From: Acidobacteria bacterium Ga0074141
GTDB taxonomy: Bacteria > Acidobacteriota > Blastocatellia > Pyrinomonadales > Pyrinomonadaceae
Reading direction: 5' to 3'
DNA length: 64,000 bases
NCBI GenBank assembly: GCA_001464665.1
Contig: LNDP01000023.1
Span: 718,157-782,156 of the forward strand
The position numbers and the translations under genes were made by a program. The notes beneath the pieces are model-generated. The model worked only from the letters and a program-made list of their open reading frames with translations. It was not told where the DNA came from and did not search any database. How positions within the stretch are numbered: the stretch's first letter is position 1; each line of letters opens with the position of its first letter. Positions 1 through 8,582 of this stretch are shown here, one piece after another.

Positions 1-883
1 CGAACTGATTCTGGGCGTTGTCGAGTCTGCGGTCAAATGCATTGTCGGACGTTAGGTATTTGTTCCGATTAAAGTAAAAAGCTTCGCCGCGGATCTCATT
101 CGTACCCGACTTGGTAACTACGTTAACGAATCCTGCGTTCGTGCGGCCAACTTCGGCACTTGCCCCCGAACGGACGACCTGAAATTCCCTTACGGCCGAT
201 TGCGGGAAGAAAAATACTGATTCGTTACCGCCCCGTTGGTTGCCCTGAAGGGGATCGTTGAAATCCGTTCCGTCAACCGAGATGTTCGAATTGATCGATC
301 GCTGTCCGGCAACCACAAGTCCGCTGCGGTCTGCTTCCTGAACAACCGCCGGTGTCAGCGTTACGAACTCGGTAAAGTTTCGACCGCGAACCGGAAGATC
401 GGAGACAAGGCGTTCGCCGATCGATGCTCCGGTAGTCGAGGTGTCAGGATCGATAAGGTCAGCGCCGGAGGTTACCTCGACTTCGGCCGTCACTTCCGAA
501 GGACGGAGCGAGATGGCGACCGGGGTTGCCTCACCGACGCGCAGTTGCACGTTTTGCTGACGGCTTTCTGCAAACCCGCTGGCAGAAACGGTTATCTCAT
601 ACCGGCCAACCGGAAGCACTCGTGCCGAGAACCGCCCGTTGCTGTCAGTAACAACATTGCGTTCGAGGCCAGTCTCCGCGTTGCGAACAGTAACGTTCGC
701 ACCGGCAACGATCGCTCCGTTAGCATCCGTGACCGTGCCTTCGACCGCAGCACTTCCCGAATCGGTCTGCCCGAGGACGCCGATAGCCGTGAAGGCCATT
801 ATTGCCATCGTGAAAATGACGTGTGTAAATTTGGCGTTCAGGCCGGAAAATGGCCATTTGTAGAACGTCAATTTGGATCTCAT
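1..883 (-). CDS. TonB-dependent receptor, carboxypeptidase-regulatory N-terminus (partial)
   Basis: The minus strand reads open from an ATG at 883 to the window edge (294 codons, 3' end missing). The start is preceded by AGGAG at about 9 nt. A basic N-terminus and hydrophobic stretch end near AIGVLGQ, a likely signal peptide. Residues ~45-130 form a carboxypeptidase regulatory-like Ig domain (VEGTVTDANGAIVAGA). Next come a plug-like region (DLPVRGRNFTEFVTLTPAV) and SVDGTDFNDP, VREFQVVRSGASAEVGR and VNVVTKSGTNEIRGEAFYF, all typical of the large Oar-like receptors of Acidobacteria. It should sit in the outer membrane and import an unknown substrate. The substrate cannot be told from this part. 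Confidence 0.93.
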   Translation of the reverse strand, partial: MRSKLTFYKWPFSGLNAKFTHVIFTMAIMAFTAIGVLGQTDSGSAAVEGTVTDANGAIVAGANVTVRNAETGLERNVVTDSNGRFSARVLPVGRYEITVSASGFAESRQQNVQLRVGEATPVAISLRPSEVTAEVEVTSGADLIDPDTSTTGASIGERLVSDLPVRGRNFTEFVTLTPAVVQEADRSGLVVAGQRSINSNISVDGTDFNDPLQGNQRGGNESVFFFPQSAVREFQVVRSGASAEVGRTNAGFVNVVTKSGTNEIRGEAFYFNRNKYLTSDNAFDRRLDNAQNQF

Positions 884-1010
884 TATATTTATCTCCTACC
901 GTATTTGATTAAGGTGAACATCAGCTGTAGCCCGATTAGCTGAATTGCTGAATCTACGAGCAGGCTGATATGAATTCTGGAACTAGATTGGTGAAGCAAA
1001 GAGGATAATA

Positions 1011-1026
1011 CGTAACACTCGTTACG
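1011..1026. promoter_or_regulatory. short inverted repeat in the divergent receptor/lpdA intergenic region
   Basis: CGTAAC and GTTACG are perfect 6-bp arms around a 4-nt spacer. The site lies 128 bp upstream of the receptor start and about 150 bp upstream of lpdA. It could be an operator for either gene, but nothing else supports that. Confidence 0.25.
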
Positions 1027-1107
1027 GAACTGTGAACACGACCTTAAATCGATGTTAATCCGTGTGCCGACGGTTATTGAGCCAAAGTCAGGCTATTGAC
1101 GGGCTGT

Positions 1108-1136
1108 TTGGGCTAAGCTCGCTGAACCGATATAAT
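1108..1136 (+). promoter_or_regulatory. predicted sigma70 promoter of lpdA
   Basis: A perfect -10 TATAAT (1131-1136) lies 17 bp after a weak -35 TTGGGC (1108-1113). The lpdA start is 44 nt further on. A better -35 word, TTGACG at 1096, is too far away (29 bp) to pair with this -10. Confidence 0.5.
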
Positions 1137-1179
1137 GAACGTTTTCGAATAAACGTTTATCAAAACGAGGAATAAAGCA

Positions 1180-2589
1180 TTGGCAGAACAATTTGACGTA
1201 ACTATCATCGGTGCCGGCCCCGGCGGCTACGTAGCGGCGGTCCGCGGAGCACAGCTCGGGCTTAAGGTCGCGATCATCGAGAAGGAAAAAGATGCAAAGC
1301 TCGGCGGGACTTGCGGCCTCCGCGGCTGCATCCCGACCAAGGCGCTTCTCAACGCGGCTCATCTTTATCAAAAGGCCCACGAGTTTGAGAAGTTCGGATT
1401 GAAGGCAAAAGAGGTCGGCTATGATTGGGCCGGCGTCCAGAACTACAAATCGAGCATCGTCGATAAGAACGCCGCCGGCGTGACCTATCTGATGAAGAAA
1501 AATAAGGTCACCGTCTTTAACGGCCACGGTAAGATCACCGGCAAGGGCAAGGTCGAGGTCGCACTTGCCGACGGCAAGAAAGAGACGATCGAGACCAAGA
1601 ACATCATCATCGCCACCGGCTCGGTCGTCCGGCCGATACCGGGCTTTGAGGTCGATGGCAAGCAGGTCGTCAATTCCGACCAGATCCTCGAGCTTCAGAG
1701 CGTGCCGAAGTCGATGATCGTCATGGGCTCGGGCGCCGTCGGTGTTGAGTTCGCGAGCGTTTATCACCGCTTTGGTTGCGAGACGACGGTCATTGAATTG
1801 CTCGACCGCATCGTGCCGATCGAAGACGCCGACGTCTCAAAGGAACTCGCACGTGCCTTTAAGAAACAAGGCATCAAATGCGAAACCGGCATCAAGCTCG
1901 ACAAGCTTGAAAAGAACAAGAAAGGCGTCAAAGTTTCCGGCAAGAACGCCAAAGGCGAGGACGTGACGTTCGAAGCAGAGATGCTGCTCGTCGCCGTCGG
2001 CCGTATGCCTTATGTTGACGGGCTCGGGCTTGAGAACACGAAGGTCGTCGTCAATCCCCGCGGAACCATCAAGGTAAACGGCCTTTGCGAGACCGACGAA
2101 CCGGGCATTTACGCCATCGGCGACGTTATCGACACCGCATGGCTCGCCCACCTCGCATCGAAAGAAGGCATCCTGGTCGTCGAAAAGATCGCTGGCAAAA
2201 AGGTCGAACCGATCAAGCCGACGCTCGTGCCGAACTGCACCTATTGCGACCCCGAAGTCGCCAGCGTCGGCCTGACCGAACTCAAGGCGAAAGAGGCCGG
2301 CTATGACGTAAAGGTCGGCAAATTCCCGTTCTCCGCAAGCGGTAAGGCACGCATCCTCGGCGAGACGGATGGCTTCGTCAAGGTTGTCGCTGAGAAGAAA
2401 TACGACGAGGTGCTCGGCGTCCACATCATCGGCCCGCACGCGACCGAGTTGCTCGCCGAATGCGTCGTCGCCATGTCACTCGAGACCACCGCCGACGAAC
2501 TCGGCCGCGTGATCCACGCCCACCCGACCGTCTCGGAATCAGTAATGGAAGCCGCCGAAGGCGTCCACGACATGACGATCCATATGTAA
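1180..2589 (+). CDS. lpdA: dihydrolipoyl dehydrogenase (E3)
   Basis: 469-aa FAD/NAD flavoprotein that reoxidises the dihydrolipoamide arm of 2-oxoacid dehydrogenase complexes; usual family length. The FAD-binding GAGPGG is at 11-16, the redox disulfide is Cys45-Cys50 in GGTCGLRGCIPTK, the NAD-binding GSGAVG is near 184, and the catalytic pair is His448/Glu453 in HAHPTVSE. The start is TTG after a GAGGA ribosome site; no better ATG exists. The sequence between the redox cysteines (GLR) differs from the textbook LNV but the spacing is kept. It stands alone between a promoter and a terminator, but the E2 gene at 15361 is an obvious partner. Confidence 0.96.
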   Translation: MAEQFDVTIIGAGPGGYVAAVRGAQLGLKVAIIEKEKDAKLGGTCGLRGCIPTKALLNAAHLYQKAHEFEKFGLKAKEVGYDWAGVQNYKSSIVDKNAAGVTYLMKKNKVTVFNGHGKITGKGKVEVALADGKKETIETKNIIIATGSVVRPIPGFEVDGKQVVNSDQILELQSVPKSMIVMGSGAVGVEFASVYHRFGCETTVIELLDRIVPIEDADVSKELARAFKKQGIKCETGIKLDKLEKNKKGVKVSGKNAKGEDVTFEAEMLLVAVGRMPYVDGLGLENTKVVVNPRGTIKVNGLCETDEPGIYAIGDVIDTAWLAHLASKEGILVVEKIAGKKVEPIKPTLVPNCTYCDPEVASVGLTELKAKEAGYDVKVGKFPFSASGKARILGETDGFVKVVAEKKYDEVLGVHIIGPHATELLAECVVAMSLETTADELGRVIHAHPTVSESVMEAAEGVHDMTIHM

Positions 2590-2624
2590 GCAGTCACAGC
2601 ATCAGGAAATCGGTCTGACACGAT

Positions 2625-2653
2625 CAAAAGAGAGGCGTTCCGCCTCTTTTTTG
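2625..2653 (+). terminator. rho-independent terminator after lpdA
   Basis: AGAGGCG pairs with CGCCTCT around a TTC loop, the stem is extended by a G-T pair and A-T pairs, and a run of six T follows. It is 36 nt after the lpdA stop. Confidence 0.8.
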
Positions 2654-2725
2654 TTATACTTGGCGGGTCTAAATTATCCGACCAAAAACTAGTCGTATTG
2701 TTGCGTTCGAGCTGGAGAAGAGGCT

Positions 2726-3457
2726 ATGGACAAATACAAAAATATTCATAAGTGGATGATCGTTCCGATGGTCGTCATGCAGCTGGGGATATTTATCGAC
2801 TACTGGGGAGACTTCTCTGAGAACGCATGGGCGGTACACGTCCATTATTGGACCGGGACCGTGTGGTATCTCTTTCTGATCCTTCAGCCCTACTTCGCGA
2901 CGCACGGCCAGATCGTCAGGCATAGGACGCTTGGGATCATCGGGATGTTTGTGGCAGGCGGCGTTTGTATTACAGCGCTGAGCATGTTGTACCGCGATCT
3001 CGTGAATGCGGAAAATGCCCGTTTGCAGCCTGAACGGTTTGGCCCTTTTGAGCCTTCGTTCTTTTACGGCATCGCCGTAGTCGAGATCGTTATGATAACG
3101 GCATTTGGATACGCGGTCATCAAAAGCATAATCCATCGCAAAGAGATCGAGAATCACTCATGGTGGCTGATCTCTACGGTCTTTTTGATAATGACGCCCG
3201 CGCTCGGCCGCGGCCTAACAAACGTATGGATCGGGATAAATTTTGCCGACTGGCCGAAAATCGACATAACAGCGCCGGGCTATGTCACGCAGGCTCTGAT
3301 AATCGGTATGGTCGTGGTGGCAGCATGGAAGTTCGGCACGCTAAGGCACCCGGCAACATATCTCGCAATTGGTGTCAATCTTTTCGTCCTTCTTATCGGA
3401 CCGCTCGGCCGGTCTGAGACCTTACAGGCGATTTTAAACGCGATGATCAAGGGTTAG
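2726..3457 (+). CDS. hypothetical multi-pass membrane protein
   Basis: 243 aa, preceded by a purine-rich ribosome site (GGAGAAGAGG). About six to seven hydrophobic segments alternate with short loops: MIVPMVVMQLGIFI, the WTGTVWYLFLILQ stretch, a FVAGGVCITAL helix, FYGIAVVEIVMITAFGYAV, WWLISTVFLIMT, ALIIGMVVVAAW and YLAIGVNLFVLLIGPLG. Histidines in the first loops (HVHYW, HGQIVRHR) might bind a metal or heme, but this is a guess. I do not recognise the family. It lies between lpdA and a remnant of a second lpd gene, which suggests it arrived with, or replaced, the body of that copy. Confidence 0.75.
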   Translation: MDKYKNIHKWMIVPMVVMQLGIFIDYWGDFSENAWAVHVHYWTGTVWYLFLILQPYFATHGQIVRHRTLGIIGMFVAGGVCITALSMLYRDLVNAENARLQPERFGPFEPSFFYGIAVVEIVMITAFGYAVIKSIIHRKEIENHSWWLISTVFLIMTPALGRGLTNVWIGINFADWPKIDITAPGYVTQALIIGMVVVAAWKFGTLRHPATYLAIGVNLFVLLIGPLGRSETLQAILNAMIKG

Positions 3458-3464
3458 GTGCTCC

Positions 3465-3542
3465 ATCCACGCTCACCCGACCATTGCCGAGGCGATATGG
3501 AAAGCCGCCGAAGGCGTCCACGATACGACGATACATATGTGA
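3465..3542 (+). pseudogene. 3' remnant of a second dihydrolipoyl dehydrogenase gene
   Basis: One frame reads I-HAHPTIAEAIWKAAEGVH-DTTIHM and then TGA. This aligns without gaps to the last residues of the intact LpdA (HAHPTVSESVMEAAEGVH-DMTIHM), keeping the catalytic His and Glu. Nothing upstream belongs to the same gene: the preceding hypothetical membrane-protein gene ends 8 nt before. The differences from lpdA (TIAEA for TVSES) suggest an old duplicate or diverged paralogue reduced to its tail. Confidence 0.85.
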
Positions 3543-3578
3543 TCGTCGAGCATTTGCCGGATCAGTTGGGATAAATAT

Positions 3579-4172
3579 ATGGACGTAGGTGCCATAATCT
3601 CAATCATCGTTTTTGTTTCGCTGCTCATATGCGGAATTGCGGCGATGCGTGTTGTGTTCAAGGCGGCGAGGGATGCGGGCTCGTCCGTAAAGACCCTCGA
3701 CATTCCGAATAGCGAACTCGTTTTCGCAACGCTGTCGTATTCTGATGAGGAATGGGCGGACGTATATCAACGCGAGTTTGTTGCCGATACGACAGGCGTC
3801 GGAATGCTCGATCATCACTCCGGCGTTATTAAGACCGATTCGCACAAACATGACCTCGCCGCCCCGACCATATTTTTTCTTCCGGACAAGATCTATATCT
3901 CCGACGGGAATTCGGGAACGCTTTTCAAGCTTAGCGATGTAAACGATTTTGGATTTGGCGTTTGGCTTTATTCGGTCGAGCGGGCGGAGGTAAAAACCCG
4001 CATCGGGTGGAGGGTTCGTGGCGAAGTGATCTCGAGAGCTCCGGGCGCGGGTCCTGTCAACTTTCCGATCGATTACACAATTCTCTTACCCGCCGCGGAC
4101 GACGCAACGCTTGAGTCGATCCATGCGAGATACGAAGCGCTGATCAAAGCACAGGGAACACCAAAACGATAG
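3579..4172 (+). CDS. hypothetical membrane-anchored protein
   Basis: 197 aa. One N-terminal transmembrane helix (residues ~4-30, IISIIVFVSLLICGIAAM) is followed by a soluble domain rich in beta-type sequence (IFFLPDKIYISDGNSGTLFKL, VKTRIGWRVRGEVI). There are no cysteine or metal motifs and I do not recognise the family. The soluble domain probably faces the cytoplasm or periplasm beside the membrane. It begins 36 nt after the lpd remnant. Confidence 0.65.
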   Translation: MDVGAIISIIVFVSLLICGIAAMRVVFKAARDAGSSVKTLDIPNSELVFATLSYSDEEWADVYQREFVADTTGVGMLDHHSGVIKTDSHKHDLAAPTIFFLPDKIYISDGNSGTLFKLSDVNDFGFGVWLYSVERAEVKTRIGWRVRGEVISRAPGAGPVNFPIDYTILLPAADDATLESIHARYEALIKAQGTPKR

Positions 4173-4242
4173 ATCTCGCAGGCGAATCCTACCGCTCCTG
4201 AACTTGAATAACCGCCTGTTTCGGACGACAATTGGGTCTTTT

Positions 4243-5478
4243 ATGCCGGCAAAGAATACTAGCTACCCCCGAACAAAGATCAAGATCCTTTTGCTCGAGA
4301 ATATCTCTGACGCTGCCGTTCGTGAATTTGGCCTTGGCGGATATACCGAGGTGCACCGGCTTGGCGGGGCGGTCAGCGAAGCGGAGTTGGTCAAGGCAGT
4401 GAAAGGCATTCATGTGCTTGGCATCCGGTCAAAGACCCACGTGACCCGCGGCGTTATTGAGGCGGCGGACAAGTTGCTTGCGATCGGAGCTTTCTGCATC
4501 GGCGTGAATCAGGTGGACCTCAAGGCAGCCACCGAAAAAGGCGTCGCGGTCTTCAATGCACCGCACGCAAATACACGTTCGGTCGCGGAGCTGATCATCG
4601 GCCTCTGCGTGATGCTTATCCGCAAGATCGCCGATAAGAACACGGCGGCTCATCGCGGCGAATGGCTCAAGGATGCGAAGGGCTCGTTCGAGCTCCGCGG
4701 CAAGACCATCGGCATCATCGGCTACGGTAACATCGGCTCGCAGGTCTCAAACATGGCCGAGGCTCTCGGGCTCCACGTGATCTATTACGACATCGCGACC
4801 AAGCTGCCGCACGGCAACGCAAAGCAGATGCGTGAGCTAAAGGACTTGCTCAAACGCTCGCACATCGTCACGCTCCACGTGCCCTCGGACCCGACGACGC
4901 GCAACATGATCGACGCCGAGGCCATCCGTTCGATGCGAAAAGGGGCGATCCTCCTAAACTACAGCCGCGGAGACGTCGTTGACCTCGCGGCCGTTCACAA
5001 GGCTCTAAAAAGCGGCAAGCTCGCCGGTGCGGCGGTGGACGTTTTCCCTGAGGAACCCGAGAAGAACGGCGACGCCTTCAACTGTCCGCTGCAAGGAATG
5101 CAGAACGTCATCCTGACGCCGCATATCGGCGGCTCGACCGAAGAAGCCCAAGCGAATATCGGGCTCGATGTGACTGGCAAGCTGATCAAATATCTCGACT
5201 ACGGCACAAGCGAGGGCTCGCACACAGTACCGCCGGTCTCGCTTCCGCCGCAGGCCGGAACGCACCGCATCTTGCACATCCACCGCAATATTCCGGGCGT
5301 CCTCGGTGAGATAAACTCGCGGCTCTCCGGACACGGAATAAACATCGTCGGCCAATACCTGAACACGAATCCCGAGATCGGCTACGTTATTCTCGATGTC
5401 GAAGCTGGCATCTCAAAAGAAGCCTTCGAGCTATTAAAGGACATCCCCGGAACCGTAAAGGCAAGAATGGTTTATTGA
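4243..5478 (+). CDS. serA: D-3-phosphoglycerate dehydrogenase
   Basis: First step of serine synthesis: 3-phosphoglycerate plus NAD+ to 3-phosphohydroxypyruvate. From the ATG at 4243 the protein is 411 aa, matching the short SerA class (E. coli 410 aa); an upstream TTG at 4204 would add 13 residues. It shows the Rossmann motif GKTIGIIGYGNIGSQ, NYSRGDVVD with the substrate Arg, the acidic FPEEPE region, and TPHIGGSTEEAQ with the catalytic His. A C-terminal ACT domain (HINRNIPGVLGEINS-like, then GINIVGQYLNT) is the usual serine-feedback site. The next gene starts 1 nt after the stop. Confidence 0.95.
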   Translation: MPAKNTSYPRTKIKILLLENISDAAVREFGLGGYTEVHRLGGAVSEAELVKAVKGIHVLGIRSKTHVTRGVIEAADKLLAIGAFCIGVNQVDLKAATEKGVAVFNAPHANTRSVAELIIGLCVMLIRKIADKNTAAHRGEWLKDAKGSFELRGKTIGIIGYGNIGSQVSNMAEALGLHVIYYDIATKLPHGNAKQMRELKDLLKRSHIVTLHVPSDPTTRNMIDAEAIRSMRKGAILLNYSRGDVVDLAAVHKALKSGKLAGAAVDVFPEEPEKNGDAFNCPLQGMQNVILTPHIGGSTEEAQANIGLDVTGKLIKYLDYGTSEGSHTVPPVSLPPQAGTHRILHIHRNIPGVLGEINSRLSGHGINIVGQYLNTNPEIGYVILDVEAGISKEAFELLKDIPGTVKARMVY

Positions 5479-5479
5479 T

Positions 5480-6433
5480 ATGAAGATTGTCATTCCCGGT
5501 GGTAGCGGGCAGGTCGGCACGGCTCTGGCTAAGACGTTTGTAAACGACGGGCATGAGGTCGTTGTAATTGGTCGGTCGCCAGCGAAAAGTCCGTGGCGGA
5601 CCGCTGTCTGGGATGGCAAGACGCTCGGGGACTGGGCAGCCGAGATCGACGGGGCTGATGTGGTTATTAACCTCGCCGGCCGCAGCGTCAATTGCCGATA
5701 CAATGAGGCGAACCGCCGAGAGATAATGGATTCGCGTGTCGACTCAACACGCGTAGTCGGCGAGGCAATTTCGCAGGCGGCGGATCCGCCAAAGGTCTGG
5801 CTGCAGTCAAGCACAGCTACGATCTATGCCCATTCGTTTGATCAAGCGAATGACGACGTAACGGGTGTGATCGGCGGCAACGAAGCCGATGCACCCGACA
5901 CATGGAATTTCAGCATCGACGTCGCAACAAATTGGGAACGCATCACGAACGAAGCGCAAACACCCAATACCAGAAAGGTTCTGATGCGATCGGCAGTGAC
6001 GATGGGCACGGGTCGCGGCGGCATCTTTGACACCATGCTGGGCATCGTGCGGTTCGGGATGGGCGGAACTGCGGCCAGCGGTAAGCAATTCATTTCGTGG
6101 ATCCACGAAGACGATTTCATCCGCTCAGTTTATTGGCTGATCGAACATGAAAGCCTGAGCGGCCCCATAAATATTTCATCGCCCAATCCTCTGCCGAACA
6201 AAGAAATTATGCGCGTATTCCGCGAGGCCTGGGGCACTCGGATCGGGCTGCCCGCCTTTGAATGGCAGCTCGCGATCGGAGCGATCTTTATGCGGACAGA
6301 AACTGAGCTCATCTTGAAAAGCCGTCGCGTCGTACCCAAGCTTCTGACCGATTCGGGCTTCACATTTGAGTTCCCTGATTGGGACATGGCGTGCGCCGAT
6401 CTTTGCAAACGATGGCGAAGCGAAAACAAATAG
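5480..6433 (+). CDS. TIGR01777-family NAD-dependent epimerase/dehydratase
   Basis: 317 aa, atypical short-chain dehydrogenase fold. The N-terminus has the nucleotide-binding MKIVIPGGSGQVGTALA; DVVINLAGRSVNCRY and WLQSSTATIYAH are hallmarks of the YfcH/TIGR01777 group, and the C-terminal domain ends LTDSGFTFEFPDW. The usual catalytic Tyr context is YAHSFD. The physiological substrate of this family is not established. Start and stop nearly touch both neighbours (serA upstream, BNR gene one nt downstream), so it is probably co-transcribed with them. Confidence 0.88.
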   Translation: MKIVIPGGSGQVGTALAKTFVNDGHEVVVIGRSPAKSPWRTAVWDGKTLGDWAAEIDGADVVINLAGRSVNCRYNEANRREIMDSRVDSTRVVGEAISQAADPPKVWLQSSTATIYAHSFDQANDDVTGVIGGNEADAPDTWNFSIDVATNWERITNEAQTPNTRKVLMRSAVTMGTGRGGIFDTMLGIVRFGMGGTAASGKQFISWIHEDDFIRSVYWLIEHESLSGPINISSPNPLPNKEIMRVFREAWGTRIGLPAFEWQLAIGAIFMRTETELILKSRRVVPKLLTDSGFTFEFPDWDMACADLCKRWRSENK

Positions 6434-6434
6434 T

Positions 6435-7448
6435 ATGAACCGATTAAACATAGCCCTCGCTTTAGTCTTCTTTGCCGTGGCCGCGAATGCTCAATGGGTC
6501 AAGCAGCCGGTCGAGACCAAGGCGTCGTTTCGCGGGCTTTCGGTCGTGAGTGAGCGGGTGGTTTGGGCGAGCGGGACCGGCGGGACGGTGATCAAGACGA
6601 CGGATGGTGGCAAGCTTTGGAGCGTGATGACGGTTCCGGGAGCCGAAAAGCTCGACTTTCGCGATATCGAAGCCTTTGACGCGAACACCGCCTACATTTT
6701 GAGCATCGGCAATGGTGACGCCTCTCACATTTATAAGACGACGGACGGTGGCAAGACCTGGAAACTGCAGTTCACCAACAAGGACGAAAAGGCGTTTTAC
6801 GACGCCATCGCCTGTTGGGACCGCAATAATTGCATTGCGATGAGCGACCCGGTTGGCGAGTTCTATCAAATTATCGTCACCAAGGATGGCGGCAAAACCT
6901 GGAAGTTCACCGGGCTCGACAAGATGCCGCGGGCAAAGGCCGGTGAAGCGGCATTTGCTGCGAGCGGCACGTGCCTCATCGTCAATGGCAAGACGGACGT
7001 GTTTCTCGTCACCGGCGGCAGCGATGCCCGCGTCTTTCGCTCGAACGACCGCGGGCTCTCGTGGTTCGTCGCCGATTCGCCCATTACCAAGGGCACGCCG
7101 GGCAGCGGCATTTTCTCCGTCACGTTTCGCAACGAACTCCACGGAACGGCTGTCGGCGGCAACTACGAAAAGCCGGCCGAAGCTGCGAACAATCTCGCCT
7201 TCACCCGCGACGGCGGCAAGACGTGGACTGCCGGCGAAGGGCTCTCCGGCTACCGCTCGGCCGTCGCCTATATCGATAGCAGAACGCTGATCGCGGTCGG
7301 CACCAACGGCACCGATATCTCCCGCGACCGCGGTGCAACATGGAAAAAGATCGGCGATGAGAACCTCAATGCCGTCGCTGCCAAGGGCCGCCGTTCGGTC
7401 TGGGCCGTCGGCCCCGCCGGAGCCGTTTACCGCTTTTCAGAACGGTAA
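6435..7448 (+). CDS. secreted BNR/Ycf48-like beta-propeller protein
   Basis: 337 aa from the ATG at 6435. Residues 1-19 form a signal peptide ending ANA-QWVKQP. At least six Asp-box/BNR repeats of the form x-T-x-D-G-G-x-x-W follow (KTTDGGKLW, KTTDGGKTW, VTKDGGKTW, RSNDRGLSW, FTRDGGKTW, SRDRGATW), indicating a six- to seven-bladed propeller like Ycf48 or the VPS10/sialidase-like exported proteins. No sialidase catalytic residues are evident. It is probably periplasmic or exported and binds a protein partner; the ligand is unknown. Confidence 0.85.
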   Translation: MNRLNIALALVFFAVAANAQWVKQPVETKASFRGLSVVSERVVWASGTGGTVIKTTDGGKLWSVMTVPGAEKLDFRDIEAFDANTAYILSIGNGDASHIYKTTDGGKTWKLQFTNKDEKAFYDAIACWDRNNCIAMSDPVGEFYQIIVTKDGGKTWKFTGLDKMPRAKAGEAAFAASGTCLIVNGKTDVFLVTGGSDARVFRSNDRGLSWFVADSPITKGTPGSGIFSVTFRNELHGTAVGGNYEKPAEAANNLAFTRDGGKTWTAGEGLSGYRSAVAYIDSRTLIAVGTNGTDISRDRGATWKKIGDENLNAVAAKGRRSVWAVGPAGAVYRFSER

Positions 7449-7620
7449 ACAATGGCGTCAAAAAATCGGACTTTCACCAATTCGGCCATCCTCAGTTTGC
7501 TGATAAAATAGAGCTGTAAGAGTTACCTGCATTGATTTTAACGCGGCTTCATCGGCGTGTTTACACGCGTCCGGGCCTGTCAGCCGCACGGTTTTTGTTC
7601 CAGCCTTGTTAATTAAGACT

Positions 7621-8559
7621 ATGAAAATACTGATTGCCTACGATGGTTCCAATTTTGCTGATGCAGCGATCGATGATCTCACGCGTGCGGGACTTCCGAG
7701 CGACGCCGAGGCCATCATTATGTGCATTACGGATGCGTGGGAGATCCCCGAGATCATCGACCGCGTAGCCACCTCGGGCGGCAAGGTTTCGCCTGAAAAC
7801 GCAGAGCTCCTTCGCCGCCATATTAACGATGCTCTTGAGAACACTCGCCAGCTTGCCGAGACCGCTGCTGCGAAGATTCGGGCTCTTTTTCCTGAGTGGA
7901 ACGTTTGCACTGAGGTTCGTACCGGCAAGCCCGCCTGGGAACTCATCACCTTTGCCGATGATTGGCAGCCCGACCTCATCGTAGTCGGCTCGCACGGCCG
8001 CGGATTTGTCGGTCGTGCCGTTCTCGGAAGCGTCTCGATGAAGGTCCTGCACGAATCGCGTACTTCTGTACGGATCGCCCGCGAGCGTCGGTCGGCCGGC
8101 GGCGATCCGCTGCGTGTCCTCATCGCGGTCGATGGCTCCGAGAATGCGGATCTTTGTGTCGAAACCGTCGTCGGGCGAAATTGGCCGGAGAATACTGAGT
8201 TCAGGCTGATCACAGCCGACGACGATCCGGCCTCACGGCCCGAGACCTCTGTCCTCGATCTCGTCCCCGGAGGAAAGGAAGATTCGGAAGAAGCAAAGGC
8301 CTGGGTCGAGCGGGTTCTCAATTCACCCGCCCGCCGGATGCAGCAAACGGGAAGAACCATCTCGCAGAACTGCCGTTGGGGCGATGCCCGCCGCGTCATA
8401 CTCGACGAAGCTGCCGATTGGAAAGCCGACTGCATTTTCATCGGAGCTCGCGGGCTGAGCCGCTTTCGCCGCCTATTGATCGGTAGTGTCTCCGCGGCCG
8501 TCGCCGCCCGGGCCGAATGCTCGGTCGAGGTCGTGCGGATGGTTCAACCGGAAGGTTAG
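7621..8559 (+). CDS. tandem universal stress protein
   Basis: 312 aa with two UspA domains (~1-150 and ~160-312). Each begins with a beta-strand and Asp (MKILIAYDGS; LRVLIAVDGS). The first ends with the ATP-binding motif GSHGRGFVGRAVLGS; the second has GARGLSRFRRLLIGS. The ATG at 7621 fits the UspA N-terminus better than a TTG at 7606. It is the first gene of a block with a Ca2+-ATPase, CBS protein and cation antiporters, so it probably responds to energy or ion stress. It ends 23 nt before the ATPase. Confidence 0.93.
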   Translation: MKILIAYDGSNFADAAIDDLTRAGLPSDAEAIIMCITDAWEIPEIIDRVATSGGKVSPENAELLRRHINDALENTRQLAETAAAKIRALFPEWNVCTEVRTGKPAWELITFADDWQPDLIVVGSHGRGFVGRAVLGSVSMKVLHESRTSVRIARERRSAGGDPLRVLIAVDGSENADLCVETVVGRNWPENTEFRLITADDDPASRPETSVLDLVPGGKEDSEEAKAWVERVLNSPARRMQQTGRTISQNCRWGDARRVILDEAADWKADCIFIGARGLSRFRRLLIGSVSAAVAARAECSVEVVRMVQPEG

Positions 8560-8582
8560 GGCCGCAATCGCAACGAGAATAG

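Noticed and set aside
236-943. 235-codon plus-strand ORF
   Set aside because: Antisense to the TonB receptor N-terminus, which has a signal peptide, ribosome site and recognisable domains.
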